This document shows, in pieces, positions 23,373 through 36,163 of a stretch of 64,000 nucleotides of DNA. A program made the position numbers and the translations under genes. The notes below the pieces were generated by a model. That model searched no databases. It saw only the letters and a list, made by a program, of their open reading frames with translations, and had not been told where the DNA came from. The first letter of the stretch is position 1. Each line of letters begins with the position of its first letter. This stretch comes from Capsaspora owczarzaki ATCC 30864 (taxonomy: Eukaryota > Opisthokonta > Filasterea), in NCBI RefSeq assembly GCF_000151315.2, contig NW_011887300.1:268968-332967 (forward strand). The letters run 5' to 3'.

Positions 23373-23713
23373 CGCTTGTTGGAACGGTCGAGAAAGAGTG
23401 AGGCTCACCTTTTGTTGAAGGAAGATGTAAATGCTGTCAAAAGTCACAGATCGAAGAGCGGTCGATGGCTCTGGTCTGAGAGCGCGAGGATCCAAGCTGC
23501 TGAGCGCTGAGCGTCGTGCAACGCAAGAGCTCCCATTTCAAAGACGATACTACGAGGAGGACTTCAGATTCCATCTTCAAAAAAAGCAACAACAATCACG
23601 GCTTCTCAGATTTCAATAATCAAAACTTCTGAGCATTCAGTTCTCTTTTTTTTTTCTCTCTTTCCTCGCTGTCGTTTCAGTCACTCCAATTCAAAGCTCA
23701 GTTTGTGACTAGA
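23373..23713. other. Divergent promoter between ALY-like and SANT/U-box genes
   Basis: Both start codons face away from this 341 bp segment, so it should hold both promoters. It has a pyrimidine tract at 23645-23680. No TATA-like element stands out. Confidence 0.5.
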
Positions 23714-26700
23714 ATGATGGCTGATTGCCCTGATGAGACTGCAGCTGCTCCAGTTGCATCCGAGCACCTGCAGCATCCTCAGGCGAACGAAACCATGCCA
23801 AAGCGAAGGCGAAAACCGCCAGCTCTGTACGAGCCGTCGCCCGACAGTCCAGCAGCGCAGCCGACCCATGGAAGCAATAAGACTGCTGCGAATACAGTTA
23901 CCACGGCCGCTGGAGCGTCGCGCAAGGCGGCTGAGGCAACGGGTGGTCGTGGACAGCAGCGCGCGCGAGTTGGCGCCAAATCCGCGTCGTCGTCGTCGTC
24001 CTCCTCGTCATCATCCGCAGCAGATCAAGCTTCGACTGCCCCTGCTGCTTTAAGTCAGGCTGCACAGAGCGTGTTCTTTACTGAGCCAAACGCGCAGGCT
24101 GCTGCGTTTGAGCAGGCACGCGCGGCCGTTGCTTCCGCAGGGATCAATGGAAATTTGGCGCCAAAAGCTGCCTCGCATGCCTCGAGTGCTGCAGTCTTCA
24201 TCCAAGGTACCGCGCATCAGCGGATTGCAAAAAGCATAGCTTGTGGAGTTGTTTTTTGTATGCGGAGACAGAGTTTTCAAGGTGTTTTGCAATGCTCACT
24301 TTGTATGTTTGTGATTTTTGAACCACGCTTTTGTCATGCAGCGGCACGGCAATCCACAGTGTCGTTACTGGTAGGTCCTTTGAGAGTTGTCTGAGCTCGA
24401 GCTGCATAGTCTATTCCAATATGGATGCCACTTTTGATATGTCTCTTGGATTTCTCACCTGGTGTCTTTCTCGCAGTCTGAAATGCGCAGCGCATTCCTT
24501 GCCCGACAAGCAGCAAAGTTAGCAGAGGTCGCCGAACCAGTCCCAAGCGACAGTCTCGAAGATGTTATGAAAGAAGGGTGAGTCGCGGTGTCGTTGAAGC
24601 GTGCAGATGGACGCCCGTTTCTCACCCGTTCCGAACTTTCACCACCTCAGAGATTCAATCGACACTGTTCGAAAAGAGCAAGTCTTCCGAGATAGCCTGA
24701 CTGAAAATGATCTGGCTATTATTGAGAAGCGTATCGCACTACAGAAGCAACAATTCGAGGCCTTCAAGCGAAAAGACGCGCAAACCCGCATCAAAAAGCT
24801 GCTGAGCGTTTATCCTTACTTGACGGAAGAAGAAGCTCGCTTTGCTTTAGAAGAGTGCCGCGATGAGGTAGGATGCTTGGTCTCGCATTGCAGTGTAAAA
24901 GCCGGATGACCACCTTTGATTCATTGCGCGTTTTGGCATTGCTTTAGGATGACGCCATTCTCAAGTTTGCAGATCCCACCCAAAGCTTCCTCGTGGAAGT
25001 GCGCAAAAAGACCGCCCTGCATTACAACCCAAACACTGCTGGTACGAAGCGTCGTGTTTCTTTCCGTTCGTGAAAGCGTTTTTGTCTGATTTTGCCCTTC
25101 CCCACCCTTCCTCATCTGCTGCACTCTCAGACGAACTTGTTGTCATTCCAGACGCTATTGCACCACCGGCGCCCGAGCAACAGGAGGCTTATCGATTCAT
25201 GATCACCAAGCGCCAGCAAAAGGCAACAAAAACGGCCAAGACGGCAACCGTCGAGCAGAAGAAACGCCAGGCAAAGTATAACAAGGCCACAAGGCCCCTT
25301 TCGCTGAAAGAAGCCATGTCGCAGCTGAATACCACGACAGACGCCGCAGCGGGCTTCAAGGACTGGTCAGAAGCCCGCATTCGCGCGTACAAGTCGATCG
25401 ACGTCAACCCCAATGCCTATTACTACCGGTTTAACGCGCCCAACGAAGAGCCTCGCAATGGCGCATGGACACAGGTAAAATGCACTTTAAAGACGAACAT
25501 TCAGTGCGTCGAACTCGTTTGGGATCTTGGAACTGATCGTGTCGGTGGTTTTCAGGACGAAAAACAACTCTTTTTCGAACGGTTGCGCGAAATCGGCGCA
25601 GATGGACAATGGGGCATCTTCTCAATGGCCATTCCTGGGCGTGTTGGGTATCAGGTGAGGCAAGCTCATGGCTAAGCTTTTGTGATGTTCTCTCGTTGTC
25701 GCTCAGCTGTCGTTTGCTTCCAAGCAGTGCTCCAACTTTTACCGCAAGCTCATCCGTGTTGGTGAACTGAAAGACAACAACTATCTTGTCGATCCTGTCA
25801 AAGGATCGGTCCATTACTTGTTCACGTTGCGCGCAGACGACGGCGGCCTTGGTACGTGTGTGCTCGACACCGCCTGATCTTTGATTGTGTAAACTGACCG
25901 ACCATTCGCCCGTTCCGTTTTGTAGTTCAAAAAGTCCGGCAGTTCCAACGAAAACGACAAGAGGACGACGACGACGACGACGACGACGAGGAGGACGAGG
26001 CGCAGAATCCGGTGGCAGCGCCCATGGACACTCCGTCTGCCACTGGCAATGACTCTGGCACGGACTGCGACGTCAAGCCAGATGTCTCGGGCAAGAGGCC
26101 ATACACATCTCGCAAGCGTGAAATGATTTTCAAGCGAGAAAAGCGACCACGCTTGGCCGAACCTTCAGCCACCGTATTCGTGCCGCCGTCAGAGGTGAAG
26201 CCTCGTGAGCCCAAACGGCGCGGTCGGAAAACCAAACTAATGCTGCAAATGGAGCGCGAGGCTGCCGAGCGATACGAGTTGGAGCACGGTGGGGAACACC
26301 CTCCAGGTCCCAGCTTTCCCGAATTCAGGTTGCCTCCAGGTCCAAATACCCTGCTTCCTCCAGTACCCAAGCCTCCGCCATCGCAAAGGATTGCCATTTC
26401 TGGCCTGACAAAGGTCAAGCCAACCAAGGGGCGGGCACAAAAGAACGACTCTTCAGGCGACGAAGAGTTTGGCGCAACTGGCCCGTCCGTCGTTGGCAAA
26501 AAGCCGTCTCACGTCGCCGCCTCTTCCTCTTCCGGCAACCCTAGCACTACAGCGGCCACTGCGAGCAAGAAGAACAGTAAACGCAATGTACCCAAAGAGC
26601 CCTCGTACGAGGACGACGAGGACATGCAGCTGCATGGCGATACCTTGCAATGGAAGCCACGCGAGGGCTTTTACACGACCAGTCGACTGCGAAAGATGCG

Positions 26701-27068
26701 CGGGGAGCTGAACGAGGCTGACATGATTGAGGCAGGCATTTCAGACTTTTTGCCGGATCTCGTCGACCCCATCACACTAGATCGCGTCGTGATGCCTGCC
26801 ATTTCTCCCGCTGGTCATGTCATGAGGTTTGTGCAATGTGCTCGAGTGGGCGTACACTAATGAGGGGGGGTGGATTCAGCCTGCCTGACATTGTTATTTT
26901 TTTTTGGTTTCGTGTTTGTTGCCCATTCCACGCAGTTACTCGAGTTGGCTGCAGTGCATCGAAGAAACAGGTCTCTGTCCGCTCACCAAGTCTCCGATGC
27001 GCAAGCGGGATCTCGTTCTTCTGACTCCCGACAACATTGAGCAGTACCGCGACAAGATTGTTCGCTGA
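23714..27068 (+). CDS. SANT/Myb and U-box domain protein
   Basis: Ten exons: 23714-24206, 24342-24370, 24477-24577, 24651-24867, 24948-25041, 25131-25474, 25556-25654, 25728-25851, 25926-26826 and 26936-27068. All phases agree and give 844 residues. After a Ser/Ala-rich leader comes a helical segment (VYPYLTEEEARFALEECRDE) resembling a CUE/UBA fold. A SANT/Myb domain follows (GAWTQDEKQLFFERLREIG, QWGIFSMAIPGRV, CSNFYRKL), then an acidic and basic disordered region with a poly-Asp run. The C-terminus is a U-box (FLPDLVDPITLDRVVMPAIS, GHVMSYSSWLQ, CPLTKSPM, IEQYRDKI). The first exon junction of the U-box is the last intron. A chromatin-associated E3 ligase is a reasonable inference, but I know no named orthologue with this layout. 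Confidence 0.8.
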
Positions 27069-27375
27069 GGCGATCATTGAAGGATTGATTGCTGGCTGGA
27101 TTGATTGCTTGAGATTGCTTGAGATTGATTGAAGCATGCGGGGGTGCTCATGGCACGGTCAAGTGACACACTCTAAAAGCAATAAAGCTCGTCCTTCCTT
27201 CTTCATGTCAGTCCTTTTTTTTTTCTCTCTTTTCTCAGATTTTGACTCGGTGTCAAAGCTGCCGCTCTCTCTCGCTCTGCATCATTCACACCTCTGCTTC
27301 ACTCTGTCGCGACCACCCGCGCGTCTCTCCCCTTTGTTTCTCTCTCTTGCTTGAGACCTTCTTCTTGAGACGCAG
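27069..27375. other. Spacer likely holding the first exon of the 7TM gene
   Basis: Repeats of GATTGATTG/GATTGCTTGAGATTG occur right after the preceding stop (27078-27132). A long pyrimidine-rich stretch then leads to the acceptor at 27375. A start codon for the next gene is expected here or upstream, but I could not place it. Confidence 0.4.
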
Positions 27376-29835
27376 TTCTTCGCCCTGGCGTCCCCGTCGT
27401 CCCCGTCGTCGTCCTCGGTGCGAGAGCTGACCTCCCCACTGGACAGTATTCTCCCGTCGCCGGATCCCACCGTCGGACACCCGCACCACCGCCACCCCAG
27501 CAGCAACAATAGCAACAGCAACAACAACAACAGCACCACCAACAACAGTAGCAGCGGTATCCTCAACACTTCTGGTGGCAGTGGTAGCACCGGACAGAGT
27601 CAGAGCCGCGCCACACGACACTCGACCTTGAGCATCAATCGCGCCTTCCGCTGCTCGGCAAGGTAATGAGACCAAAAACCCCCCAAACTTGCAGCGTCGT
27701 AGTACATGCTGCGACGTGAAGGCTGATACCAAAGAGCCAAGCGCAAAGTCCCAATCCCAGTCCCACTCCAAAAGTCATGCCACCTGAGCAGCGAGCCATG
27801 TTGCATTTTGGGGAGGTCATATCGAGGCCTGTGTTGGAACGAACTACTCATGATTCGCAGTGATGTTGATGTTGGAAATTTTTGTGATTTGAAACTACGA
27901 CGAGTCTCACCTTGATCTGTATTTTTGTTGGATATTTGGTTGGATATGTGCAGAGTGGCTCGCAAGAATCAAGCAGCATTGGCCAACAGTACTATGGAAG
28001 CAATGCTGCAGCCGGAGTTGCACCGGCAATGCGATTACCATCGACTTCGTTTGCGAGCTCGGGAGGTCTGAACAATTCAAACTCGAGCTCGTTTTTGACA
28101 AATGGCGACTTCCCCTACAATTCGAGGGTGCACCGCATGGGATCATCCACTCCGCCACAGTTACAGCAGCAGGACATTTCGGATTTGGATTTCCTCCAAC
28201 AATACGTCAGCGTTCCTGTAAGTTAGTGTCGCCGGCGCGAGTTGAGCTGGCAAAAACAGTGCTTGGCAAACCAACTTTGATTTTTCCTCTCGCTTTGTTT
28301 TGTTTTTTGGGTGCTCCCCCACCCCAACACTCAGCACCCCAATCAAGATGCGGCGGGCACAGAAGACAGAACGACGGTTGCACTCGAGAACTGCCAGAAG
28401 ACGGTTGTGGCACCAATGACGGTAAAGTAGCGAACTTGCAACCTTGTTTTTGTTTTCTTTTGGTTTGCCTCACATGCTCATTCTCACACACCCCCCCGTC
28501 TGTTGTATATATCTCCTACACTTTCTCCAGTTCTTGCTCACCTTCCTTGCCTGGCGGCCATTTTCAAGAGTGCAAAAACCATTCAGCTTCCTCTACTTTG
28601 TATTCTTTTTGTCGCTGCTCTTTTACAACTATGTTTACGACATTGTTGTGTGTCAGCAGCAGCCTGGTCTGTGCCCCAACCTGATTTCCAAGTTTATCGT
28701 GCCAGACTGCTTGCATCTTGCGTCGTACCTTTACGGCCTGTACTATTTCCGGCTGCACTCGGGGTTTGACGAGAACACGGCCTTGATCGAGACGGTCTTC
28801 CTCCAGTCCACCACGGGCAGCATCCGCACGCTGTTTGGCGACCTCTCGCAGTCCCAGCTCGTCAAGACACTGCGTTGGTATCTCGCGGCCGGCATCGGCT
28901 GGCTGGCCATTCGCCTGACTTACAACTTGGTCAAGTACACTGTTGTCCAGACGTCGACCTTTGACACTGGCGTTCGCAGCATGACCACCATCTTTATGGT
29001 CGTTGCCACCTTTGCTGCGGACTGTGTGTACGTTGTGATTGTCACCTGCTATGCCATCCAATGTCGGCTGCTGCTCTTTTACATTGATGGCCTTCGCAAC
29101 CGCATCAACCAACGCCAGCATCCCCTGTCGACTGCCATGAAGGTAGGTTGGCTCAGATGCACGCGCGAGCTGAGGCTTTTTTTTGTTTTAGGTTGTTCCT
29201 CCCGCTCACCATCCGCTCATTTGCTATTGGTTGGTTGCAGGAGCTCATGCAAATTCAGCGGTTTGTCAAGAAGCTGAACAACGGCCTCGGCAAGGTGGTG
29301 GGTCTGTCCGTGTTCATGTTCACCCTGCTGACCATTTCTCCATTCGTCCTGTTCTTGGACAAGGACACGCTGGCCTCGTACACGGATGTGCACAAAGGTG
29401 TTGTTTTGTGCGAATTGGCCGTTTGGCTTCTGATGCTGGGCACAACGCTGGTTCAGGTGCGTGTTGTCTTGTTTGACATTGGATGGCGATGGGCCTGCGT
29501 GATGCATAAGGGATGGTGCTTTGTGGATGAGGATTGGACCTGACTATTCCCCCCTTTTTTTGTTTGTTTCCACGATGCAGGCGGCTCGTCTCACGGCCAA
29601 ATGCCTGTCGCTCAAGGACGTGGCCATTGTCGTGCGACACGAAGGTCATTTGAACGCAACGACTGCCGAGCTGGACTCGTTTATGCTCTTCACCATCAAT
29701 CTGCGCATGCCTGCAAAGATTTTCGCTGTTACCGTCACTGCAGGATTGTTGATGCGCGCGATTTTCGTGTCTGGCGTGATTGTGCTGATGCTCTTCCAGA
29801 TCGGTGCCATTCAGCTGTTTATTGGCGCCAACTGA
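27376..29835 (+). CDS. Seven-TM protein resembling gustatory-receptor-like (GRL) family
   Basis: Exons 27376-27662, about 27954-28217, 28335-28421, 28531-29142, 29241-29456 and 29581-29835. The last five join in phase 0. The first has no ATG, so an upstream exon is missing from my model. Its phase 2 end also conflicts with the acceptor at 27953; an alternative acceptor at 27976 restores the frame. The N-terminus is Ser/Asn-rich and cytoplasmic-looking. About seven hydrophobic segments follow: FLYFVFFLSLLFYNYVYDIV, LHLASYLYGLYYF, LAAGIGWLAIRLTYNLV, IFMVVATFAADCVYVVIVTC, VFMFTLLTISPFVLFL, LCELAVWLLMLGTTLV, and a final double-length one ending VLMLFQIGAIQLF. Cysteines sit in the first loop. Topology, intracellular N-tail and a hydrophobic final helix ending in QIGAIQLF recall insect GR/OR and protist GRL proteins. 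This is family-level inference only. Confidence 0.7.
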
Positions 29836-29942
29836 CACCCCCGCCCCCAATTTTGTGTTTTGCATTGAAAATGTTTGGAAATGAAGAAAAAGCAAAGGAT
29901 GATCATTTCGCAAAGTTTCATACATTGCACATCCACAAGGCA

Positions 29943-30714
29943 TTAATCCTTCTTTTCAGATGTAGTGGCATTCTGCATTTGTTTGGCGTAGTATTCACGC
30001 ACTTCAGCAATGGAGGTTGGTGGTTTCTGAAAACGGCAAACATTGCGAACAATCAGCACAATCACCTTCCCAACATCCCCAGTGTACCAAGCGGAAATCA
30101 AATCACAAGCATGGTTTACCTCTCCTTGAGGACGCGACTCTTTCTATTGATCGGAAATTGTGAAGTGGGGGGGGGAGAGTGAGGGTTGAAAATCAAAAAC
30201 TCGCAACAAACCAACGCACATTTCCGCCCTCCACAGCACAAGCCATGTGCTCCTTCGAAGGAGACTTACCCGCCGTGCTTGAACATCCTCCGCAAAGGTA
30301 TGCGGAAGATTGAAAAAGTAGTAGAGCGAGATCGGGAAGAAGACGTAGATGCCAAACTAAACCAGCCAGCATTTCGGCATGACCGGCGCACAGAAGCACA
30401 AATTCGTGCATAGTTGTGGTGAGTACGAGTAACACCATTGTGCGATGTGCGACATCAAGCGACGTCGAGTGTGAGGCATAGTCCAGTCGCAAGCGGGATG
30501 CTGGGAGTGCGACTTCCAAAGCCGCTTCAGCGACGGGCCTCCATGTGACTGCACCGGGGAGGGGGGGGGCTGCTGAAGCGCTGTACCCGATGCCTCAAGC
30601 ATGTGCAGCATCCTGGGCTGAAGCAGCGGGACATGCAGTGCAGGCTCAAAGCAGAGTGTGAGGCGCTTTCGTTTCGCTGCTCACCTTTACTATTTCAAGC
30701 TTCGGTCCCGCCAT
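29943..30714 (-). CDS. PET100: PET100 cytochrome c oxidase assembly factor
   Basis: Three small exons, 30714-30685, 30356-30270 and 30026-29943, all phase 0, encode 66 residues. MAGPKLEIVKFGIYVFFPIS matches human PET100 (MGVKLEIFRMIIYLTFPVA): a short KLEI anchor followed by one transmembrane helix. Then come FAEDVQARRKPPT, parallel to FEDDVIQRKRELWP, and a charged tail. PET100 is a small inner-membrane protein needed to assemble complex IV. The open frames are too short to stand out, but the match over the first 45 residues and clean GT-AG junctions make the model convincing. The stop lies 108 bp from the stop of the 7TM gene, so the two genes converge. Confidence 0.88.
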
Positions 30715-31720
30715 GGTGACTATCAACTCGACTCAAAGCGATTCAAGTGAACTTCAAAGGTGCTTTTGGTGTTGAAGGTGCGAAGGCTGTGGCGTCCAAA
30801 CCTGGCGATACACAATGCCAACAAGGACGAGTGAGTTTGAGTGGCTTTTGCATTGGAACAAACGCTGTCACGCTGCTTCAAGAGCCAAGTCCGAGCTTTC
30901 TGATGCATTTGCTGATGTGCAAAGCTCAATCAAAGCTTCATAGATGTTTGACGCCGAGGCTTACGATGAGTTTTGTGAGATGCACAGAAAGGTCAATGCA
31001 AAGTGACTGGAAGCCCTGCATTTGGGCATTCGGATCAAACCGCATCGTACCGCATCGTTCCCCCCTATCACATCTCGCATTGTCCCCAATGCAAATCAAA
31101 CCTTTCTCACTCGCTAAGACCATCAGACCAGTAGTCCTTTTTCTTCTTCTTTTTGCTTCTTCTTCTTCTCATTGTTCCAAGCATTTTGCTTTGGTCGCTT
31201 TTCTTGGTGAGTTTTCAATGCTCTCTCTGTCTCTGTCTCGCTCGCTCGCATCACCGCTCCACTGCATTTCAACATGGAGGGGCGCAAGCTGTGTCACTTT
31301 GCATCTTGTTCAATCAGCACCCCCCCCTCGGTCTTGCTGCTGCTGTGCTTGTTCCTTCATCTTTTTTTTTTTTTTTGGCTGCTTTCGGCTGGTTTGGTTT
31401 CAGCCTCAGCTCGGTCGCCCGGCTGCCGTCCGCCTTATGCACAGACACTCCTTGCCATACGACATGGCCCATTGCCATGACTCACTTGTCGCTCGGCTGG
31501 ATGAGCATCAGCGTCGAGAATCACGGCCTTTTTTTTTTTTTTTTTTTTTTTTTCCTTTTTTCGCGTCTCTGCAGCACAGGCCGATTGATAGCGCCAGTTT
31601 CGCCTTGCTCACCCCATCACTCAACATCTCTTGCCTTCGTTTTCCTTGTGCTTCTGAGACGGTGCGCGCTGAGCGTGAGCGAGAAGGTGGGGAAAGCGCT
31701 CTCTCTCTTCTGAGCGGCGG

Positions 31721-31759
<39 letters not shown>

Positions 31760-32287
31760 ATTTTAGCATGAATGCAATGCGAAAAGCACCGAGAATCCCT
31801 GCTTCGAATAGTGAATTCGGCGTAAGGATTTGAATCGGTTTTACGCGCCTCGATCCTTGCTCTTTTTTTTTTTTTTTTTTTTTTTTTCGATCGAGTGACC
31901 GCTTGTTCTGAGCAATGCATTTGTGACTTGGGTGCTGCAGTGAATTTGCGATGGCCGGTACGCTGTGGTTTGTGAATGAGAGCAAGAGAGTGCGTGAGAG
32001 CAGGCCAAGCGCGAGGTGTGGGGTTGGAACGAAAAAGAAAAAAGAAAAAAAAAAAAAAGAAAAACCTGTCAAAATCTGTGTGTCGTCTGAGCACGAGAGG
32101 CAGCCGACTTTGACACCCCAGTCACACCACCACCACCACACCACCCACCCCAAAAAGCAGCAAGATTCATTTACTCGACTTTACTGTTATTTCCCCTTCC
32201 CCACCTTTCAAAATCCTGTCTGATTGTGATTGAACTGCGCGTGAGAAATCGACCACACACAAGACCAAAACCGACAAAATGCTGCCA

Positions 32288-32325
<38 letters not shown>

Positions 32326-32779
32326 TTCAACAACATTCCAATCGAGTTAAAATCCAAAAAATGCCATTTTGAAAATGTGAATCATTCACGACTCTCAAGT
32401 TGGAGAGACGAGTGTGTGTGTGGATGACGAGTTGGAGTGTAGAAGTGTAGTACAAATGGGGGTTGAGTGGCTGAGTGGTTGAGGAGGTGAGTGAGGAAGG
32501 AGAAAGACAACGAGAGAAAAGAGAGCAGGGTTTGATTCCAATGCCACACGACTACTATGACTATGACGACTAGCACTACGACAACGACGACAACACTTGC
32601 ATCACACGACAACACGATTGGAAATCGGGTCTTTGACTGTCATCAAACACAATGAGACATGTTGCATTGGCAAAACCCCTCTTGCGCTCAGCTCAGTCTC
32701 TCATTTGCCCCTACTCTTTTTTTGCGGTTCTATTGGAACTTGTTGCTCACTCCTCCCCCCACACCCCCACACGCAACAA
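30715..32779. other. Long intergenic region upstream of TEAD
   Basis: 2.1 kb with no supported gene. It contains many homopolymers: T runs at about 31365-31377, 31528-31552, 31722-31758 and 31864-31887, and an A run at about 32288-32321. CACCACCACC and purine-rich stretches lie near 32100-32160 and 32460-32530. Frames that stay open across T runs encode poly-Phe or poly-Lys and are artefacts. It probably holds the PET100 and TEAD promoters. Confidence 0.5.
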
Positions 32780-35700
32780 ATGGCCTTGGATGTGCTCTCT
32801 CCAACACTAGCATTCGGCGATCACCTGGTCTTCATGTCGGCCGTCGACGTACCGTTTACTTCAGCCTCATCCTTGCACCATCTCCACCACTTGAACCAAC
32901 AACAACAACAGCCGCCCATGCAACACACGCAGCTGCTCGACATGACGCAGCAACAACAGCTACAACAACAACAACAGCAGCAGCAGCAGCAACGGGACGA
33001 CGAGGCGAGCGACGACAACGAGCGCGATGACAATGATGACGAGAACGAGGACAACAGCTCGGACGAGGATGGCGATGGCGAGGGCGGCGACGAGGAAGGC
33101 AGCGACAACGAGACCATCTGGTCGCGCGACATTGAGGACGCCTTCGACGAGGCCATGGCGCTCTATCCGCCGTGCGGGCGCCGCAAGATTGTGCTGCCCG
33201 AGGACGGCAAGGCGTACGGCCGCAACGAGCTCGTCGCACAGCACATTTTCAAGCGGACGGGCAAGCTGCGCACCCGCAAGCAGGTCTCCAGCCACATCCA
33301 AGTGGTCAACCGCAAGCGCGTGCGGGTGGACAAGATTCCCCGCGGCAACCGAGTGAGTGTCGTTGTGTGTGAAAGTCTGTTGAGGTGAAGCGAGAAGTGG
33401 GCGATTTGCGGTAGTCTTTGATCCTTTTCCTCTCTGCCGGTCTCGATCTCCTTTGCGGTCTCTATGTCTCTCTCTGTTTCTATGTCTCTCTCGATGTCTT
33501 GTCGTGAGTGAGAGTGAGAGTGAGTGAGCGGTTGATGAGAGCATTCCGAACTTGATTTTACACGCCCTCCATCCTCTTTCATTTTCTTTTCGCTTGTGTC
33601 TTTCTCTCGTTCTCGCCCGTCTCTCCGTGTCAATGCTTCTCCCTTTGATATGAGCATTGGAATGGTACCCATTGGTCATCACTGAGCATTGGATGAGCCA
33701 CAGGGGCTCTTTGTGTGACCTTTTGCGGTTTTGCAAGAGAGGTGTGTGAAAAGGGAAAAAAAAAAAAAAAGCAAGAAAAGAAAGAGCCGCAATAAGAACC
33801 GAGATCGATCGAGTTGAGTGATATCGTGTGATTGGCAAAATGATCGGATGACGCATGGACAGCACACCAAGTCACGATGCGATGCGATGCGACTGGACTT
33901 GATCGAATGGGAGACAAAACCCCGGTGCGGATTTGGAAGATTGAGGATTTCAATCACCAACCGACCCCTCTTCCACCCCAACCTCCATCATTGGACCAAC
34001 CCACCACTCTCTGCAAGCCAATCAAGAGTGAACAGATCTCGTATCACTCCACTCCTCCGCTTTTGACCTTGAACTGCGATTGTGCTGCTTTTGTGCTGCT
34101 TTTGTGCTGGTGCTTACTCATCGTTTGCCACTGCTTTTTTTTTCTTTTTTTTTTTTTCCCTTCCGTTTTTTCTTTGTTGTTGTTGGCCCTCCGCATTTTC
34201 CGCCTACGCTCTTGCTGCTGCTTTTTTTGCTTCTTGTATCGCTCGCTCGCACGCACGCAGGGACCTCGGAAGATGGACGGAAAGTCGCCACGAACAATGT
34301 CGCCGTCCCTCAAAATGGCGCTCAAGAACGAGGCCGGCCCGCTGCCTTCCTCGCTTCACCCGAGCATGGCTGGGATTCCCGGTGCTGGCGCCGGAGGCCT
34401 CCCCATCCTGCCCGGCGGCGCGTCCTCCTCGTCCTCCTCCTCCTCCCTACCCTCTGCGCACGGACTGCTGGGCCCAGGGAGCGCGGCAGGCATGATGCCT
34501 TACAGTTTTGCCAAGCCCGGTACTGGTGGTGGTGGCGAGCTGGCCGTTCCACTCGGAGGGTTGCATCCAGACCACCACAACTCACATGGCATCGTCTCCC
34601 CCGCAGACACGTCATCGTCGAACGAGTCTATCGCACCGGCAGCAAGGGTCAACCACATGAGCAATAGCAACACCAACATGATCATGCCCCCATTTAACAT
34701 GCCGCCATTCGCGTATCAACCAGTCGGATTGCAGCCACCACTCATGCAGATGCATCCACAAATGCAAGCCCTGCAATCAGCACCCTTCTCGCAAGTCCCA
34801 TCTCAGACACAACAGCAACAACCACCACAGCAACAGCAACATCAACATCAACAGCAACAACAACTGCAACAACAACAGCAACGCGGTCCGTTTGTCAATT
34901 CATTCACCCCGACGGCCACACCACACTCGGGGTTGGCCATGCCCGCTTGGGGTATCGATGCGATTGGCAACTCCAGCTTGAACAGTATCAACAACGGCGG
35001 CAGCTTGGGATCCAGCACGAGCGGTGGCACTCTCACTCCAAGCCTTTCCGCTGGCCCTGCGGCCGCAGTCGCCTTGACGGATCCGGTTGTGACCATGATT
35101 TCGTCGATTGTTAACAACACAAGTGGCACGAGTGCCATCACGGGACCCATCCCCAAAAACCACGGCATTGCGCTCAACACGTTTGCCTTGTATCGCGACG
35201 CGGACGACATGCTCCCGCTGGGCGGGCCGAGCACGACTCGGCACTATCTCGTGCAGCTGAACGACGTCCCCGGCGTGGACGAGTTTGATCCTCTGTCAAT
35301 GCGGGAGGTGAGCGACCTCTTCCCCGACCTGCAGGAGCTCGCTCGCAACCAGCCAACTGCCCAGTTTGCGCTGGTCAAGTGCTGGGCCAACTTCCTGGGC
35401 CCCACTTTTGATGTGCGACGTGCCCACCATGTCTACGGCTTTGCCTCATCCTTCCAAACCGCCGATACGCTCAAGTTTTTGGGCTGCACCACGTCGGTGT
35501 TTGCCTTTGGCGAGCAGCTCGTGCAGCGAACGACGCAGGTCGACGCTGCGCTTGTGGCCAACGGCCGGAGCTTCTTTTGTCTCGAGCGGGCTCCCCTATG
35601 CCCAGACGTCGTGTCCATTATCGATTCGCTCAAGCTGATGCTTCCACGCCTGGCAGAGATGAACGATGTGCTGGACTACGTGACAGTTATGCAGACTCTC

Positions 35701-35802
35701 TTCCGACCCGGCACTTGCCAAGTTCTGCTTTGCGTCTGCTACATGTTTTCAGTCTCAGAGGTCGACGGATCGCAATACTCGGTGTATCGGCTCACTCCTT
35801 AG
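32780..35802 (+). CDS. TEAD: TEAD/Scalloped transcription factor
   Basis: Two exons, 32780-33352 and 34261-35802, joined in phase 0, give 704 residues. A Gln-rich and Asp/Glu-rich leader precedes the TEA domain at about 117-190: [57 protein letters not shown] disordered Ser/Gln/Pro linker follows. From about 490 the YAP/Yorkie-binding domain begins, with [25 protein letters not shown] and the closing [20 protein letters not shown], parallel to LLCIAYVFEVSASEHGAQHHIY in human TEAD. Lengths of the two domains are standard; the linker is longer than in animals. TEAD is the DNA-binding partner of Yorkie/YAP, known to predate animals in unicellular holozoans. The 908 nt intron splits just after the TEA domain. 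Confidence 0.95.
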
Positions 35803-36163
35803 AAACAGACAAAAACCCCCCCCAAACAAAAACAACAAAACAAAAGTTTTTCCCCTCAACGCATTCGGGTTTTGCGTTGTGGCGTTTGCTTCTTCCCCCC
35901 CCCCATTTTCTCCTAGTTAACATTTCAAGTTTTCTTGTTTGCTCGCAAGATCATTTGGCACCCATCCATCCTGTCCGCGGTTGGCTTGTTTTTTTTTTTC
36001 TTTTCTTGCTCTTTCTCGGTGTTGCGTTTTTCGGCTTGCTCCATGACCGGCACCTTTTGCCCCATTCTTGTATACGACTTGCAATATAGATATTATTTTT
36101 TCTCGATTTGTTTGGGCAAGCAAAAGCAGTCTTGTTTGTTTAGGTGTGTTAAAAGCAGATTCG
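35803..36163. other. Spacer between TEAD and LRR-kinase gene
   Basis: A 361 bp stretch, T-rich between 35980 and 36120, holds the TEAD 3' end and presumably the promoter of the next gene. No coding frame is supported. Confidence 0.5.

Noticed and set aside
30747-31760. Plus-strand open frame of 337 codons
   Set aside because: It crosses four T runs that encode poly-Phe, its composition varies abruptly, and there is no family resemblance.
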